Program-made: the position numbers and the translations under genes | The notes under the pieces: model-generated | What the model saw: only the letters and a program-made list of their open reading frames with translations | What the model was told of the DNA's origin: nothing | Databases searched by the model: none | Assembly (NCBI RefSeq): GCF_000002995.4 | Contig: NW_025062478.1 | Coordinates: forward strand, 12,582,001 to 12,646,000 | DNA from: Brugia malayi | Lineage: Eukaryota > Nematoda > Chromadorea > Rhabditida > Onchocercidae | Reading direction: 5' to 3' | Length of the DNA: 64,000 nt | Part shown: positions 34,078 to 46,375 of the stretch, piece after piece | Numbering within the stretch: the stretch's first letter is position 1 | Layout of the letters: the number at the start of each line of letters is the position of its first letter

Positions 34078-36542
34078 ATGGCAATACTCCTCTTAACAGT
34101 AGTTATTAACTTGTTTGCTTGTTTTGACGATACGGAGGGAATTGATTTATCACATCAGGTTTTTTTTTTTTTTTATTTCCTTTCTTTGTATTTTCGATAA
34201 TAAAATTTGAATTAGCATAAAATTTATTGCTTTTATTCCATCTGAAAAAAATTCATGGATTTTTTTCACTTTTCAACTAAAAATACTACTATCAATTATA
34301 TATATATATATGGGTTACAAAATTATAACGACTTCAGCAAGTGTTAAAAATAATTTTGTCGATTGAAATACAATTATAGACAAAAGGTTAAGATTCATAA
34401 CACTGTTACAATTCATATATCTTTATGATTATAAAATTCACTATAAAATGTGATTACCATCAATCAGAACATTGCTTGTTTTTCTAATTGGATGTTGACA
34501 TTTTTGTTATTGATTACCATAAATGACATAAAATTATTACCATTGCCATAAATTTTTTTTCAGGATCTACCTGAATTTATTGGTTTGATAAGCCGTGGCA
34601 TTGAAACCATTCCAAGTCCATTAGCTTTCGGACACAAATACATGACAGGTATTTTAAACTTTCATTTTTAGGAATTTCTGGAAATTCGTAGATTCACTAC
34701 TATAAAAACGCGCTAGAATTCTTTTGTTCCTATGTTAGCTAAATTTGTTATTTGCCAGATTGAATACATAATGAAAGATACCAGTTTAACAGGGATACAA
34801 AGACATGATAAACTGAAAGCGGAATCAGTTACAGGTGGAGCTGGTGAAGGTTCACAACTTCTGCGACCTGATTCGGATTTTGAAGAGCGAGAAAAGGTGA
34901 GCTTGTTTCCAAAAAAGGAGGCACATCATTATTCTGATTTCTTCAGCAAATGCGAGATTCATTTATAGTTAAATCCTTCGACATCTTCCTCACATTCAAA
35001 GGGCCGAAGAAGCACCAAGGTAAGAACTATTGAAGCTTCAGATTTACTAACTTACAGGTTAAAAGCGACAACATATTGCCATCCTATTGTGAACCACCAA
35101 ATCCATGCCCATTAGGTTATACAGCAGCGGATGGTTGCTTGGAAGAATTTGAAAATAGTGCTGAATTTTCACGAAATTATCAAGCCAGACAAACATGCAT
35201 TTGTGATCAGGAACATATGTTCAAGTAAGCATAAATTATTGATAAAGGAATGAAATTGGGTAAAAAGAAATAAAAGATAAACAATATGATAAGATAAATA
35301 ATGATGTAAAGATGATTAGTGTAATAGTTTACATGATAAATTTGTTAACTAAAATGTCTAACGAATGTATCATACTATAAAAAGAAAATATCTCATTGAT
35401 TTGTTTTACTTGAAGTAAACTATCAAATAAATTCGTGTTATTATCATCTTAGAAGCATCAAATTATTAAGATAAATAATAGATTAATATAGTAAAATAAT
35501 TAATATTATAAAAATAAAATTTATTATAAAACAACACTTCTAATAACACAAAGACAAATACAACAATAAAAAGCAAATTAATAATGCCACAAGTTCAATT
35601 TTTACTTTAAATTTACTCATCGATTAGATCTTATCAATGATTTCAAAACATATTTTCATAATTTAAATCAATAATGTCCTCCTTAATTTATCCTTTCTCA
35701 CTAATTGTTTCTATTGCTTACGTATTGTCAACATTTATTGCTGTTTTTTTTTTTTTCTTTTCTAAAGTTTAGCGAATAGGTGATAGTTTTCAGTTGTCCA
35801 GACAAAAAGATTGATGATGAATTGATGGAGGAAAGTTTGCAAAGTATTCTCAATGATCAAGGATTGCATAAAACTCTCATTGCCAAAAAATTTCATGAAA
35901 AACGATCACAAGCAATGGTAAGTGTAAGACGTAAGAGAGGATGATTTTTTTTTTTTTACAATTAAGCAGCAGAAATTATTTGCATATTTGAATTCATAAA
36001 TTAAAATTAAAAGTATTAGTTCAAAAAGTTAAATTCATATATTTAAGTGTTTAAATCTGAGTGTTTAACCAATTGCAGAATTCCATTTTTTTTTTTTTTT
36101 AGTGTTTGGTAATATTTATTAAATCTCGAAATATTAATATGATATAAATTTTTTTACCATTGATCGATTTAAAAACTTCTTCATTAAAGAAAAAAGGAAA
36201 AAAATTGGACGATAAAAATCATTTTAGGATTGTTAGGTTTTCTATAATCAATAAAAGAAAATGAGTTTTTAAGATATGAATGCAAATTTAAAATTTCTTT
36301 ACTTTTACCAAACATCTGGCTTTTTACTTCTACCACTTTTACCAAACATTTTCTCATCAAATTTTATTTGATTCTTTGAAATAGAATTTGAGAAATAAAA
36401 GTTAGAGTTTCAGGAACCTCGTCGAAAGCGTTCTATCAATGACATATCCATTCAACATTCTCAAAATCAACAGAATCCATACTTCAAAGGTGAAATTTTA
36501 AAATCGGTGATTAAAAAAGATGGTCGAAATATATGGCAATGA
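34078..36542 (+). CDS. sbt-1: Neuroendocrine protein 7B2 (SBT-1), chaperone of PC2/EGL-3
   Basis: Seven exons join in phase: 34078-34158, 34564-34648, 34739-34896, 34969-35019, 35058-35224, 35794-35917, 36414-36542. They encode 264 residues. The N-terminus MAILLLTVVINLFACF is a signal peptide. Then come the GGAGEGSQLL block (7B2 GGAHEGLQ-type), the CEPPNPCPLGYTAADGCLE block with the PPNPCP proline motif at 138-143, SAEFSRNYQ, a furin-type site RRKR at 225-228 and a 36-residue C-terminal peptide with NPYFKG and VIKK (254-257), the counterpart of the VVAKK inhibitor motif. Family role: binds pro-PC2 in the secretory pathway, allows its maturation, and inhibits it through the C-terminal peptide, so it is needed for neuropeptide processing. 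The 51-bp exon 34969-35019 and the 5' edge of exon 3 are the least certain parts. Confidence 0.93.
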
Positions 36543-39135
36543 TAACTACTGATCAGATGTGTAATATCAAAAATATCAAATGATTGTTTTGATTATTCAA
36601 CAACACTCGATGGTTATAAGGAAAGCAACCCTGTGATTCTTTTCAACAAAAATGATCTTTTCAAAATTAATTGTTTTAATGATAATCCTAATAAATTTTC
36701 TTATTTTCCTAGTCTATAACATATATAATATGTTTACACAAAATATAAACCAAAAATTTTTAATTTCATTTTTTTACCCAAATTTTTTCTTTTGTAATTT
36801 GATAAAATTTAATTATATCAAGTATTACAACTAAAATTTTTGCATAACTTATTCAAACAAGTAGGGGTCATATGATGTTTATCTGTTTGACAACTTTAAT
36901 AGTATTAATAGAGTAATTACTTGGCTCAATATTTTATGACTACTAGTTATCAACTTAATTCTTACTTTTTATCAGTATTTCTCATACATAGGCTTACAAG
37001 TTCTTTTTTTAAATTTTTTTTTTTACTCTTTTTTTATCTGATTAAGTAACATAACATCGCTAAAAAATATTCTATTTCCTAATCAGCATAACAATAGCTA
37101 ACAATTATTAAAATACAAATTATGTAATTATGCAAGTTATCTGTTATCTGCATAGCATTTTTTGTTTGCTTGTTTGTTTATTTTTTGTAAATAATCATAG
37201 GCTGATATATTTTAAGTATATGATTCGCTAATTAAATTACGAAAAGACTAATAATAATTATAAAAAAAGCTTATAGTAGTAGTATATAAATAAAATGTAA
37301 CGAGATGTAAAACGCTGATATGATATCAAACACTGGTACAATGGCACAATACCAAAGTGCTTATTATTTTCTAGTTACTGTATAGAAAAACTAATACAAA
37401 TTGCAGCATTTTCTTAATATTCATATTTTAAATTTGATATAAAAATTAATTTTTATTGCAAAAATGATATAAAACCATGATAGCTTTAAAATTTAATTGA
37501 TTTCGCGACACAAATAGTGTTTAAAACTCAATTATTAAATTTTTAGTAACTGTTTCAATTCCTAATTTCAATATGATTCTTCTGAAATCAAAAAATGCAT
37601 TCAGTAGTTTTTTTTTTCTTTTTTCATTAAAAAATCAGGTTTGTTGTATAAATTTATATATATATAAATTTAAAATTAGTTTTTTTTTTTATTATATACA
37701 TAAAAATATTACTATAAATTTTTATATGTATATATGTATATGAATTTTTATAATTTCATGATTTTTTTTGGAATTAAATAGTGGTTTTCTATTAATATTA
37801 ATTTTTCCAAAACAGCATACCAAAGAGAAAGTTTCATGATGGGAATTTGAAAATGTTAGATTAATTCATTGCTTGAAATAATTTAGGCTGATTGCTTTAA
37901 TGATCCATAATTAATTAATTGGCAGAAAGAAATTATAATTTAAAATGTGAAATCAATATAAAGTCATTTCATTGATTTGTAATGATTTCATTTAATCAAT
38001 TGAAATAAATAGCAATTCAATTCATTTAAAATATCACTCATCGATAATTCATCTCAATGGAACAACTGAACATTATTGAATTAGAACAAGACGGATAATT
38101 AGCAGATTTCTGCTAATTAATTATATTTTTTATAATTAAGTTTATAATCTGTTTAAAAGGCAAAATTTCTATGCATTCCAAATTTTCATATAAACCTAAC
38201 AAATTTAATTAAATTTCTCTCTTTTCCAAGTTATCTTCTTTGAGATATAAACCGTAAATTAATCAAATTTCCTTTTTTTGTTATTATTAAGATTTAATTA
38301 AAAATACTTTACACAGATGTAATGAATACATTTTGCAACATGTAATATTATTAATTTTAAAAAATACAAATTTAATAAATATAAATCTTCTTTTTGCTAT
38401 CTTTCTCTTCCCACGCAAAAAAAAAAAAGAAAAAAGAAAGAAAATTAACTGCAGAAGAATGAAAAAGATAAAACAATTAGTTGAGCATTTAATTACTTCC
38501 ATAAATTTTGAAGCAAATTTAAATTACAAATTTAATTATTATTACCTTCTTTTCAACAAATCTTATTTATCTATGAATAAAAAATTTGCATATTTCAGTA
38601 ATCATTGGTCTAAATTAATATTTATTTTAACACATTTAAACATTTCGATATTTTATTTTGTTAGTTTCATTTCCATAACAGAAAAATATGTATAAAATTA
38701 GAATGAAATTCATATTTCCTTGTTGTTACTGAAAGTAATTTAGAATGGAATAATTTGAATGATGCAAAATTTTGTTAATTAATTTTTTTGCAGATGTAAT
38801 TTTTATTAGATAATTAATTTTGAATTAGTCGATTAAAAACATCGATAACTATTTTCTGATGCTAATGCTTTTATAACAAAAGTAATGGACCTATGCAGTA
38901 CGCTTCGCCCATCTATCTTAAAAGGTTTTCATTTTCTCATTTATTTTATCAGTAGTTAATTTTTATTTAGTTTATTTATTCAAATATCATTTACAATCCT
39001 AAATTTAATCTATATGTTAATTTAAAATTTTACTAAATACAAATGATTGAAATGAAGATTAATTGATTTTCATGTTCATATAAAGCAATCGTATATTTAT
39101 TTCATTCAACAATTTGCAAACGTAAATTCTTCATA
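36543..39135. other. Gene-free spacer
   Basis: Very AT-rich DNA with homopolymer runs. Short open frames are low-complexity Phe/Ile/Asn/Lys. Nothing supported. Confidence 0.6.
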
Positions 39136-39351
39136 ATGACGTTTATCCGTGACGTTGATACGTTATATACGTGCAGATCATCATATCGTCTTTATCGACC
39201 GTATCAGTTTGAAATTCAACGAAGAACAATTCCTAACAATTCAGCAGTGCTTCATCGTACACCAAATCTTGATATCTTATCAGAAATTAATCGACGATCT
39301 AGACGACTCGAACGTATTGTTTCTTATCAAAAAATTTTAACAGTTACTCAG
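39136..39351 (+). CDS. Orphan 5' exon of an unrecognised gene
   Basis: Starts ATG at 39136 and runs 72 codons (MTFIRDVDTLYTCRSSYRL, then ILSEINRRSRRLERIVSY) to a CAG|GTATTT donor. The Arg-rich, mixed composition stands out in a region of Phe/Ile/Asn/Lys frames. I found no certain next exon before the gene at 43021. It could belong to a gene with distant exons or to the 43021 gene through a long intron. Confidence 0.4.
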
Positions 39352-41400
39352 GTATTTTCGTTTTTTGTTTTGAATTTTTGATAAAAAATTGAATGTAATA
39401 AGTTTTAGTTTTCGAAAACATTTGTAGTAATCTAAGAATTATATGAATTAATATGAAAAATTGAAAAAAAAAAGAGTTATAAATTATTTTTTTTTCATAA
39501 TATACTTGGATTTAACTTTTACTTAAGAAGTATTTTCAATTATTTCGTTTTAAAAATTAGTGATAACTACTTACTTGTTAATTTGAATTTGCCATAACAA
39601 ATTGAAAATTAAACTTGAATTTATTATAAATTTTTTTTACTATTTTTTTTTTTTGTTAATTTTTGCAATAAGAAAAATAAAGACAGGAAATTCAAGTTTT
39701 TTTTTTTTTTTTTTTAATAATAATTTTTCTTAAAATAAAAGAGCAAAAAGTTTTATAATAATTTTTCAAAAATTATTCAGTTGCGATATTTATTAAAATT
39801 TTATACATTTTATTCAGATTATAATAAGTAAACTGGACAAAAATAACACTTGATTAATTAAATATCTCTTAATAAGTAAATATTTTTTGATTGTAAACTT
39901 CTGTATATAAAATTGTTTTATATTAATTTTTTTCTCAACTTTAAATTATTTCAAAAACTATGTTTTGGATTTTTAGGAAATGTAGAAATTATTAACAACA
40001 GAATTATGGCACTTTTCAATCAAAAGTTTTTTTTTTCCCATTTATAAAAATTTCAACGATGTTTTGATAATTAGTTAACGTACATGAACAACGATTCAAA
40101 GATAAATTTGTTGGGAAAAAAAAAAGTGTTGAAATATGTATCACATAAGAAAGAAAGAATAGGGAAGTCACTGTAGTTTTTGCTCCAGCAATTCAATTTG
40201 ACCAACACAATAGTTTCTATCTGATTTAATGATAAAGTAGAGCAAAATCATTTCAATTAGTAAATCTATAGTAAAATGTAATCACTTTTAACATTGATAT
40301 GACTGAAAATCCATTGGACTTCATCATTTAGCGCTTTCCAACATAGATGATATGGAGCTTTACAACCATACATGCGCCATCTATGAAATGAGAACGAAAT
40401 TTTATTAATCAAAAAGAAGAATGAATGTCTGAAATAATGAATGCATATTTATTATTGAAATAACCACACTTGTTTTAAATATTTGTACTACAATTTTTTA
40501 ACTTATGTATTACAATTTTTTTTTTCGTTGAATTAATGCATTAATCTGATACATTCAAATGAAAAACGCCTAAATGTGTGGGACAGAAGAAATATTTTAG
40601 AACTTGAAACAAAAAATAAAATTTGGTTAAACCAATAAACTAATATTTTAGTTTGGTTCAAAATTTGCAACATCAAATTCTAAGACAGAACAAATTTTTT
40701 ATCCTAACTAAATGAAACATAGAAATCGCATACCTCAATGAATGAATGCAACATAATTCCAGCACCAGTAGAGGGGTAACACACAAACGTGCAAAATTTT
40801 TTGGTATTTCCGCGGCAGCAATTGCAACGGGATAGCAACCATTCGATTTCTTTCACTTACAAATATTTCTTTCTAAATTTTTTAGCAGAAAAATACTTTT
40901 AATACTCAATTTTCTTTATCATCTGTTGAATTTATTTTTTATTCTAAGCATACCACAACATTCGTTGCTTTTCCACATTAAAGAACATTTTGCGCCAAAT
41001 CTTATATCCAATAGAAATGTAATGCAAAAGAAGAAGAAATTCTTACCCATTTTCACTCACAATATTTCCAAAAGTAATCTATTTTACAAATTACTTAGAA
41101 TAAAGTAATGGACTAGATACAATATTCATTTACAACAGAATAAATAGATGAATGATAATCTAATTTAATTTTGACATAAATCTTAACATAAAGATTTTCA
41201 AATATTTCTAAATATAATTTATTTGATGTGTTTATAAAATTTAATAACACTTCTAGGAAAATTTAGTAAAAAAACTTAAAAAAAAAAAAAAATAAGATTA
41301 CAGGAACACAAAAGAAAAAAATAAAAAAATAGGGTACATTATGAAAATACAATTCCATATTTTAAAATGTTGATAGAGAAATTACTATTTCTCATATTGA
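39352..41400. other. Spacer with no supported gene
   Basis: AT-rich with many A and T runs. No consistent exon, repeat or RNA gene recognised. Confidence 0.5.
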
Positions 41401-41492
41401 AAATGAGCATAAAGGAAAACCATTTACATTCGGGTACCCATTTCCACGGGCAATCATATTCTATTGTGACATCTTTTGCTGATATACATTGT

Positions 41493-41571
41493 AAGCCATA
41501 ATGAAGGATTACATTAGTGTCACGATATTAATGTAATCCTTCATTATGGCTTTACATTAATATCGCGACAC
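41493..41571. repeat. Nested hairpin element
   Basis: Arm A (41493-41516) pairs perfectly with A' (41529-41552), 24 bp with a 12-base loop. Arm B (41517-41536), which is A's loop plus the start of A', pairs with B' (41552-41571) over 20 bp with one mismatch. The two stems overlap and exclude each other. Such an A-B-A'-B' pattern is not explained by low complexity. Confidence 0.85.
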
Positions 41572-41588
41572 CGACTGAATGCCAGAAT

Positions 41589-41813
41589 TCATATTAACGG
41601 TTCTTTTCGGCGTAAGTCCAGAAATGCTTTATAGATGAATAAGATATTATCTGTCACATCTTCTGTGTAATTTATCATTGATTGAATCTTTTGAAATTCC
41701 GACTTCATAAACAAATCCCTCCTTAATGATGAAAACGTTTCTTGTGCAAAATTTAAAATGTGCTTGATGGATATTTGAATTTCATTTTTAAATGAATTAT
41801 ATTTTTCCAGCAT
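41589..41813 (-). CDS. Coding-like open frame beside the hairpin, function unknown
   Basis: Minus-strand frame of 74 codons with mixed amphipathic composition (starts MLEKYNSFKNEIQISIKHIL, ends FLDLRRKEPLI). It looks like a helical segment. No splice sites or neighbours confirm it. It stops 18 bp from the nested hairpin. A further minus-strand frame at 41403-41490 reads CPWKWVPECKW on the other side of the hairpin, so the hairpin may have split an older coding unit. Confidence 0.3.
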   Translation of the reverse strand: MLEKYNSFKNEIQISIKHILNFAQETFSSLRRDLFMKSEFQKIQSMINYTEDVTDNILFIYKAFLDLRRKEPLI

Positions 41814-42244
41814 TAGCAGATTTTAATTGAAACAGAATTAATAAAAAAATTAAAACGTTTTTAATATTTTATTTATTAAAACTTTTAAAAACTGTCGAAA
41901 TTTCTTAAGTAATCCTATCTAGAATTGTGACTAAAATTAATTTTAATATTTAAACAATAATTGAAATCAATTATAATTGCAGATTTAATTAATTTCTGCA
42001 ATGAAAGTTTGCTTTAAAGTTAACTTTTAAAGTTTAAAGTTAACATAAAGCGTCAAAAATAATCAAAAAAAAAAAAAAAAAAAAAAACAATAACACCATA
42101 TCAAAGTGCTGATACAGTGATATGATATCAGTACATGTCAAAACTAAAAAAATAAGCCTTCGAAGGTCTTGTAACAATGTTTTTCACCATTATATACATT
42201 TATACTTTAAAGTTTCGTTTTTCTGCTCTCTTACTCTTTTTCCC

Positions 42245-42285
42245 CTCTCCCTCTCTCTCTTTCCTTCTCTCTTTCTCTCTGAAAT
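42245..42285 (+). repeat. CT-rich low-complexity tract
   Basis: CTCTCCCTCTCTCTCT-type run, antisense GA repeat. In nematodes such tracts near promoters can act as GAGA-like elements; here it lies about 750 bp before the gene at 43021. Confidence 0.7.
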
Positions 42286-42705
42286 AACATCATCTTTAGC
42301 ATTGCCTTTTGTTTTCTTTACCTAAAAAATTGATAAATTTTATCAGATCATTCCATCTCCTATGTTAAAAAGAAGAAACAACCAAATGTCTTTCTTTTTC
42401 TCTAACTGCTTATTCCCTCCTATTACTCTAAGTCTAAAGTTAATATTTCCATTTTTCCCAATCTTTAATCGACATTATATATAGATACATGTCATATCTA
42501 TCAAATTATCAGTATTTATTCAACGAAAATATTTCTAATCTTTGTGTAATTACTTTCCTTTTTTGATTTAATTAAGTGATATCTTGACATGTGCATGTAC
42601 TTCTGAGATAATACTGTTGCATAAGAGACCTAATGGGTTGCACTGTGAAGGAAGGATAAGCGAGAGACAATCCTGACAACGACAGTAGTGGTATTGGTTG
42701 GTGTG

Positions 42706-42739
42706 GGACGTGGCGTGGACGTGACGTGGTGTGACGTGA
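42706..42739 (+). promoter_or_regulatory. Cluster of four GACGTG elements
   Basis: GGACGTGG (42706), GGACGTGA (42717), TGACGTGG (42722) and TGACGTGA (42732) occur within 34 bp, about 280 bp before the start codon at 43021. TGACGTG is the core of ATF6/XBP1 and CREB/ATF binding sites, so this is a candidate enhancer or promoter of that gene. Confidence 0.5.
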
Positions 42740-42925
42740 TTAGCTTTCTTCTTCTTGAAGAAATATTGTGGAATGTATTAGGTGAGAAAAAGACACTGAG
42801 TGCTAAAACAATCGAATATATGATAATGTGTTTAGATACAGGTTCAGTGAATGATATGATTTTAAAATGCTCTTATCTTCTTTTTTCTTCTTTGTTAACT
42901 GATTTTATGAATTTTTTATTTATTT

Positions 42926-42935
42926 TCAATTTCAG
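42926..42935 (+). promoter_or_regulatory. 3' splice site in the 5' leader of the gene at 43021
   Basis: TTCAATTTCAG ends at 42935, 85 bases before the ATG. It could pair with a donor at 42781 (TTAG|GTGAG) as a leader intron, or receive a spliced leader. Confidence 0.4.
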
Positions 42936-43020
42936 AAACACATTGTTACATACGTTTTTACAACACTGACATATACGCTTATATTATATCTTACTCACTT
43001 ATTTAACAAAGATTAATAAT

Positions 43021-46000
43021 ATGACATCAACAATTGGTGGTCGTATGAATGTAACAGGTAATGATGTGAAATTAGGACGAAATGGTGATCAAATTGTAAT
43101 AAATGAGAAGCAATCGAGCAGAAAAAGGTATTATGTGTAATATTAGAATTATATTTTAATCAATTGACTAAATGAATTTTTTTAACAAAATACGATGCTT
43201 CTTTGTTTTTCAACTATACAGTTATAGTTGTTATCGAAAGGGACATATTTGACGGAGTGTGTTATTTGAGTTCTCTCAGTCACATTTTTTTTTTGTTTTT
43301 AGGTTACATTTCTTCATCTAAAATAGTTCATAGAATATTCCTTACCTATTATTTATATTTATTAACTTGCACAGGCACAATAAATTTCAAGAAAATATGC
43401 TTTCATTTTTCCAGATAGCTCCTCAATGTTTCACATCAGGGAACACAGTGCTTGTTTAGTTGATCTTTTCATTATATCTCGGGAATATTTTTACCAAATT
43501 ATATCATTTTCAGGAGTAATGCTAAGCGTGGCGGTGTAAAGAGACGAATGTCATTGGCGTATCAACAACAGCAGTATATGCTAATGCGTGGAGGCCATCC
43601 TGGTGGAAGGGTGATGTTTTCTTTTCTCGTATTTCCTCTTTTCGCTTTTCAGCACTACAGTTGCAAATTTTCCATGTATGAAATTCAATACTCCGATATT
43701 ATACACATTTAATTGTATAATTTGCAGCCGCTACATCCTGTTGGAACAAATGCCGCACGAATGATGTCCTCACGATATCCTAATGCATCCGGACCTCCCC
43801 ATCATTTCCCACCGCAAAAGTTCGGCTTTTTCAACGAAGCAACACCATCGATACATCCTGGTCATCCGGGATCAGAGGTAGTCAGTTTTTTATACTTTTC
43901 ACTTTTTTGGAATAAAAATCACTCGAGCGATTTGGATTGCCTATTAGTTTCAGACATCTAGTTTTGAAAAAAAAAAGAACTGATAAAAAAATGCAAAAAA
44001 TGCCCTCCAGCGATGCTTTCTAGCTCGCACTAGACATGAGGTGTGGAACTTATTTTTAAAAATTATTTTGAACAGCTTTGTTTTGCTTATATTCCAAACG
44101 TTGCGAAGGTGTTTTCGCTTTAAAAATTTCAAAGTGTTTTGTTGTTAGCAACGTTTGATTTTATAATAACTTTTGATCGCTAAGCAAAAGATTACAGATG
44201 GAGCGCTTTAAAATTCTTGAAATTGAAAATGAAATTGTAGAATGCAAAAAAACCCGGTAAAGGCACATAAAAAATATTTTATTAATGTGCACTGTTTGGA
44301 TTACTAGTAATGTGCTCTTTTTATTTCAGCAGATTTGCTCAAAATTGGTTTTTAACAGTTTGTAAGCTAACTTGTCGAAGGGCCAGAAATTCTATTTAAA
44401 CTTAAAAATGCCAGCAGTTGCTTTTGCTGCTTTTGCTTTTTCTAATAAATTATTTTGGTTGGGGTCTCGGGAGGAGAAGATAGGTCGGTTTAAAAAGCAA
44501 AGCAAAAAACGAAGGAAATTTAAAAGGATTTCGAATTCTTTGTAATATATGTTTATGATATAAAAAATCTGTAATCTTTTGAAAATGCCCTACTAATATC
44601 ATCATTCACCAAAAATGGTATGCATGCAACAAGTGCTGATGTCATATTTACTGCTGGAGGTCCATAAACTTTACCAAATTCTGAATTTCAAATAATGCAT
44701 TCGAGAATTGCAGAAACGCATTTACGAAGGCCCACCGAAGCCGCGTTTGATGTTGGAAGGTTTTGGTTTTTTTCATCGTTTTAACATATTTTACAAAGTT
44801 CACAGAAAACGATGATTTAACAATTCAAAAATTTTTTCCATTAAAATAATCAATGAAACCTAGACTTTCATCCATTAACCAATGAAAGGGTTAAAAGATG
44901 CCTAGGAAAGATTAGTTGGCTATAGACTCACAGTGTTCTTGAATGTGTATTCAAGAAAGTTTGAATGTGAATTACGTTTTATATTCTTGTAATAGGTCCG
45001 GATTTATGCATTTAGTAGCGATAATACTGATGAAAAATGCTAAGGCCTACGGAAGACTAACGTGGGGAAATGTGCAAATTTATTAAATGTGAACATCTTG
45101 TTTCACATATTTGAACCTTGAAATATCGTTTAAACTTTTCTAAAAAAATTTTCATTTAAAGCAAAGAAGTACTTCCCTTTAACTAATTTAAAAAATTAAA
45201 GAACAGACATCTGCTTTTTTTATTTTTTGTTCCTTGTTTTTTGTTTTGTATTTTCCCTCCTTTTTTCCATTTCTCTGTTCGCACCGATTAAAAGAACGAC
45301 GTGTTCTTCTGTTATTTATTTTTGATGAACTTTACTGTTTCATTTTATGGTGGGATGTTTTGATATTCCAGAGCAGGGAAGGACACGACAAAAGTCAGTA
45401 CCAAAACCACCGAAGTTTCTATTCACTTCAGGACGTGGTGATATTGAGTTAGACGTAAGTCGTTTCGTTCATACCCCAAGTTTGCACTAGTTTAGTTATA
45501 CCCTGATGTGGGATATTTATTAAGAGCATACACAACTCTCTAATATTCAGTCTTTATTCATCCCTCAGTGAATGCTTCTTTCTTAATAAGTAGCTATAGG
45601 CAGTTTCGGAGTTATTATTGCAAGCACCTGTTGATGAAAGACCGGTTTATGGTTTATGGTGTTAGTTTTATTGCAGGATCTTTAGTGTTCTTATTTTGAA
45701 ATTCAACTGTAATGGGCAATTTTGACAACTGCCAAGTTACATTTGTGAATATTGGGTTCACAGCTTGAATTTAGAACAATTTTTAGAATTTCCAAATTCT
45801 TTGAAAAAGAAAAAACTTTTAGAATCTGTAGATATTTGTCTAATTTATATTTTTCCGTTATAATATAACACATTTCAGGGCAGGCCATACATAGGGTCGA
45901 CGTTAGAAGTTGGAAGTTATAGATCAGCTGTTCCGAATGAACAGCAAGGTGGAATGAATGAATTATTTGGTAAGTTTGAGATTTTATTTCGGTGGCTGTT

Positions 46001-46375
46001 CAGTGATATAATTATGAGGAAAAAACTCGCAACTGGAAATTTAACAAATTTTACCATTATTCATCAGAATTTTGTTGGATATTGTGACATAATGAAAGCG
46101 GTTGTGCACTGTCGTTTAATCAGGTGTTGTTTGACTCGAATTTGAGTTTATCGGATGTTCGGACAGTGGAAAAATAGATTCTCAATGAAACATACAGCTT
46201 ACTATGTTTTTAATGTGTAGTATTTGCTATGTTTTTAGTGTCTACGGTACTACTTTCAGCAAAAATGATTTGGAAGAAGTTAGATATGATTCAAAGTCCA
46301 ATGCGTCTGAATCGTTTGCATACGGAAATTATGAATTTGCTGCAACAGGCAATTGCTGAAGAAACGGGCAAATAG
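43021..46375 (+). CDS. Unrecognised basic protein, 7 exons
   Basis: Exons in phase: 43021-43127, 43514-43610, 43728-43877, 44714-44759, 45372-45454, 45879-45969, 46239-46375, giving 236 residues. It starts MTSTIGGRMNVTGNDVKLGR. It then has a basic block SRKRRSNAKRGGVKRR (nuclear-signal-like), a Gln/Met/Gly/His/Pro-rich low-complexity part (residues about 50-120), KFLFTSGRGDIELDGRPYIG, and a C-terminal predicted helix with KMIWKKLDMIQSPMRLNRL. There is no signal peptide or membrane segment. The short 46-bp exon is supported because it sets the phase that makes the next acceptor (TTCCAG at 45371) canonical. I do not know the family; the layout suggests an RNA- or chromatin-associated adaptor, but this is inference. 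Confidence 0.75.

Noticed and set aside
43203..43418. Hydrophobic frame inside the first intron of the gene at 43021
   Set aside because: Lies within an intron fixed by phase on both sides; intron-type T-rich sequence.
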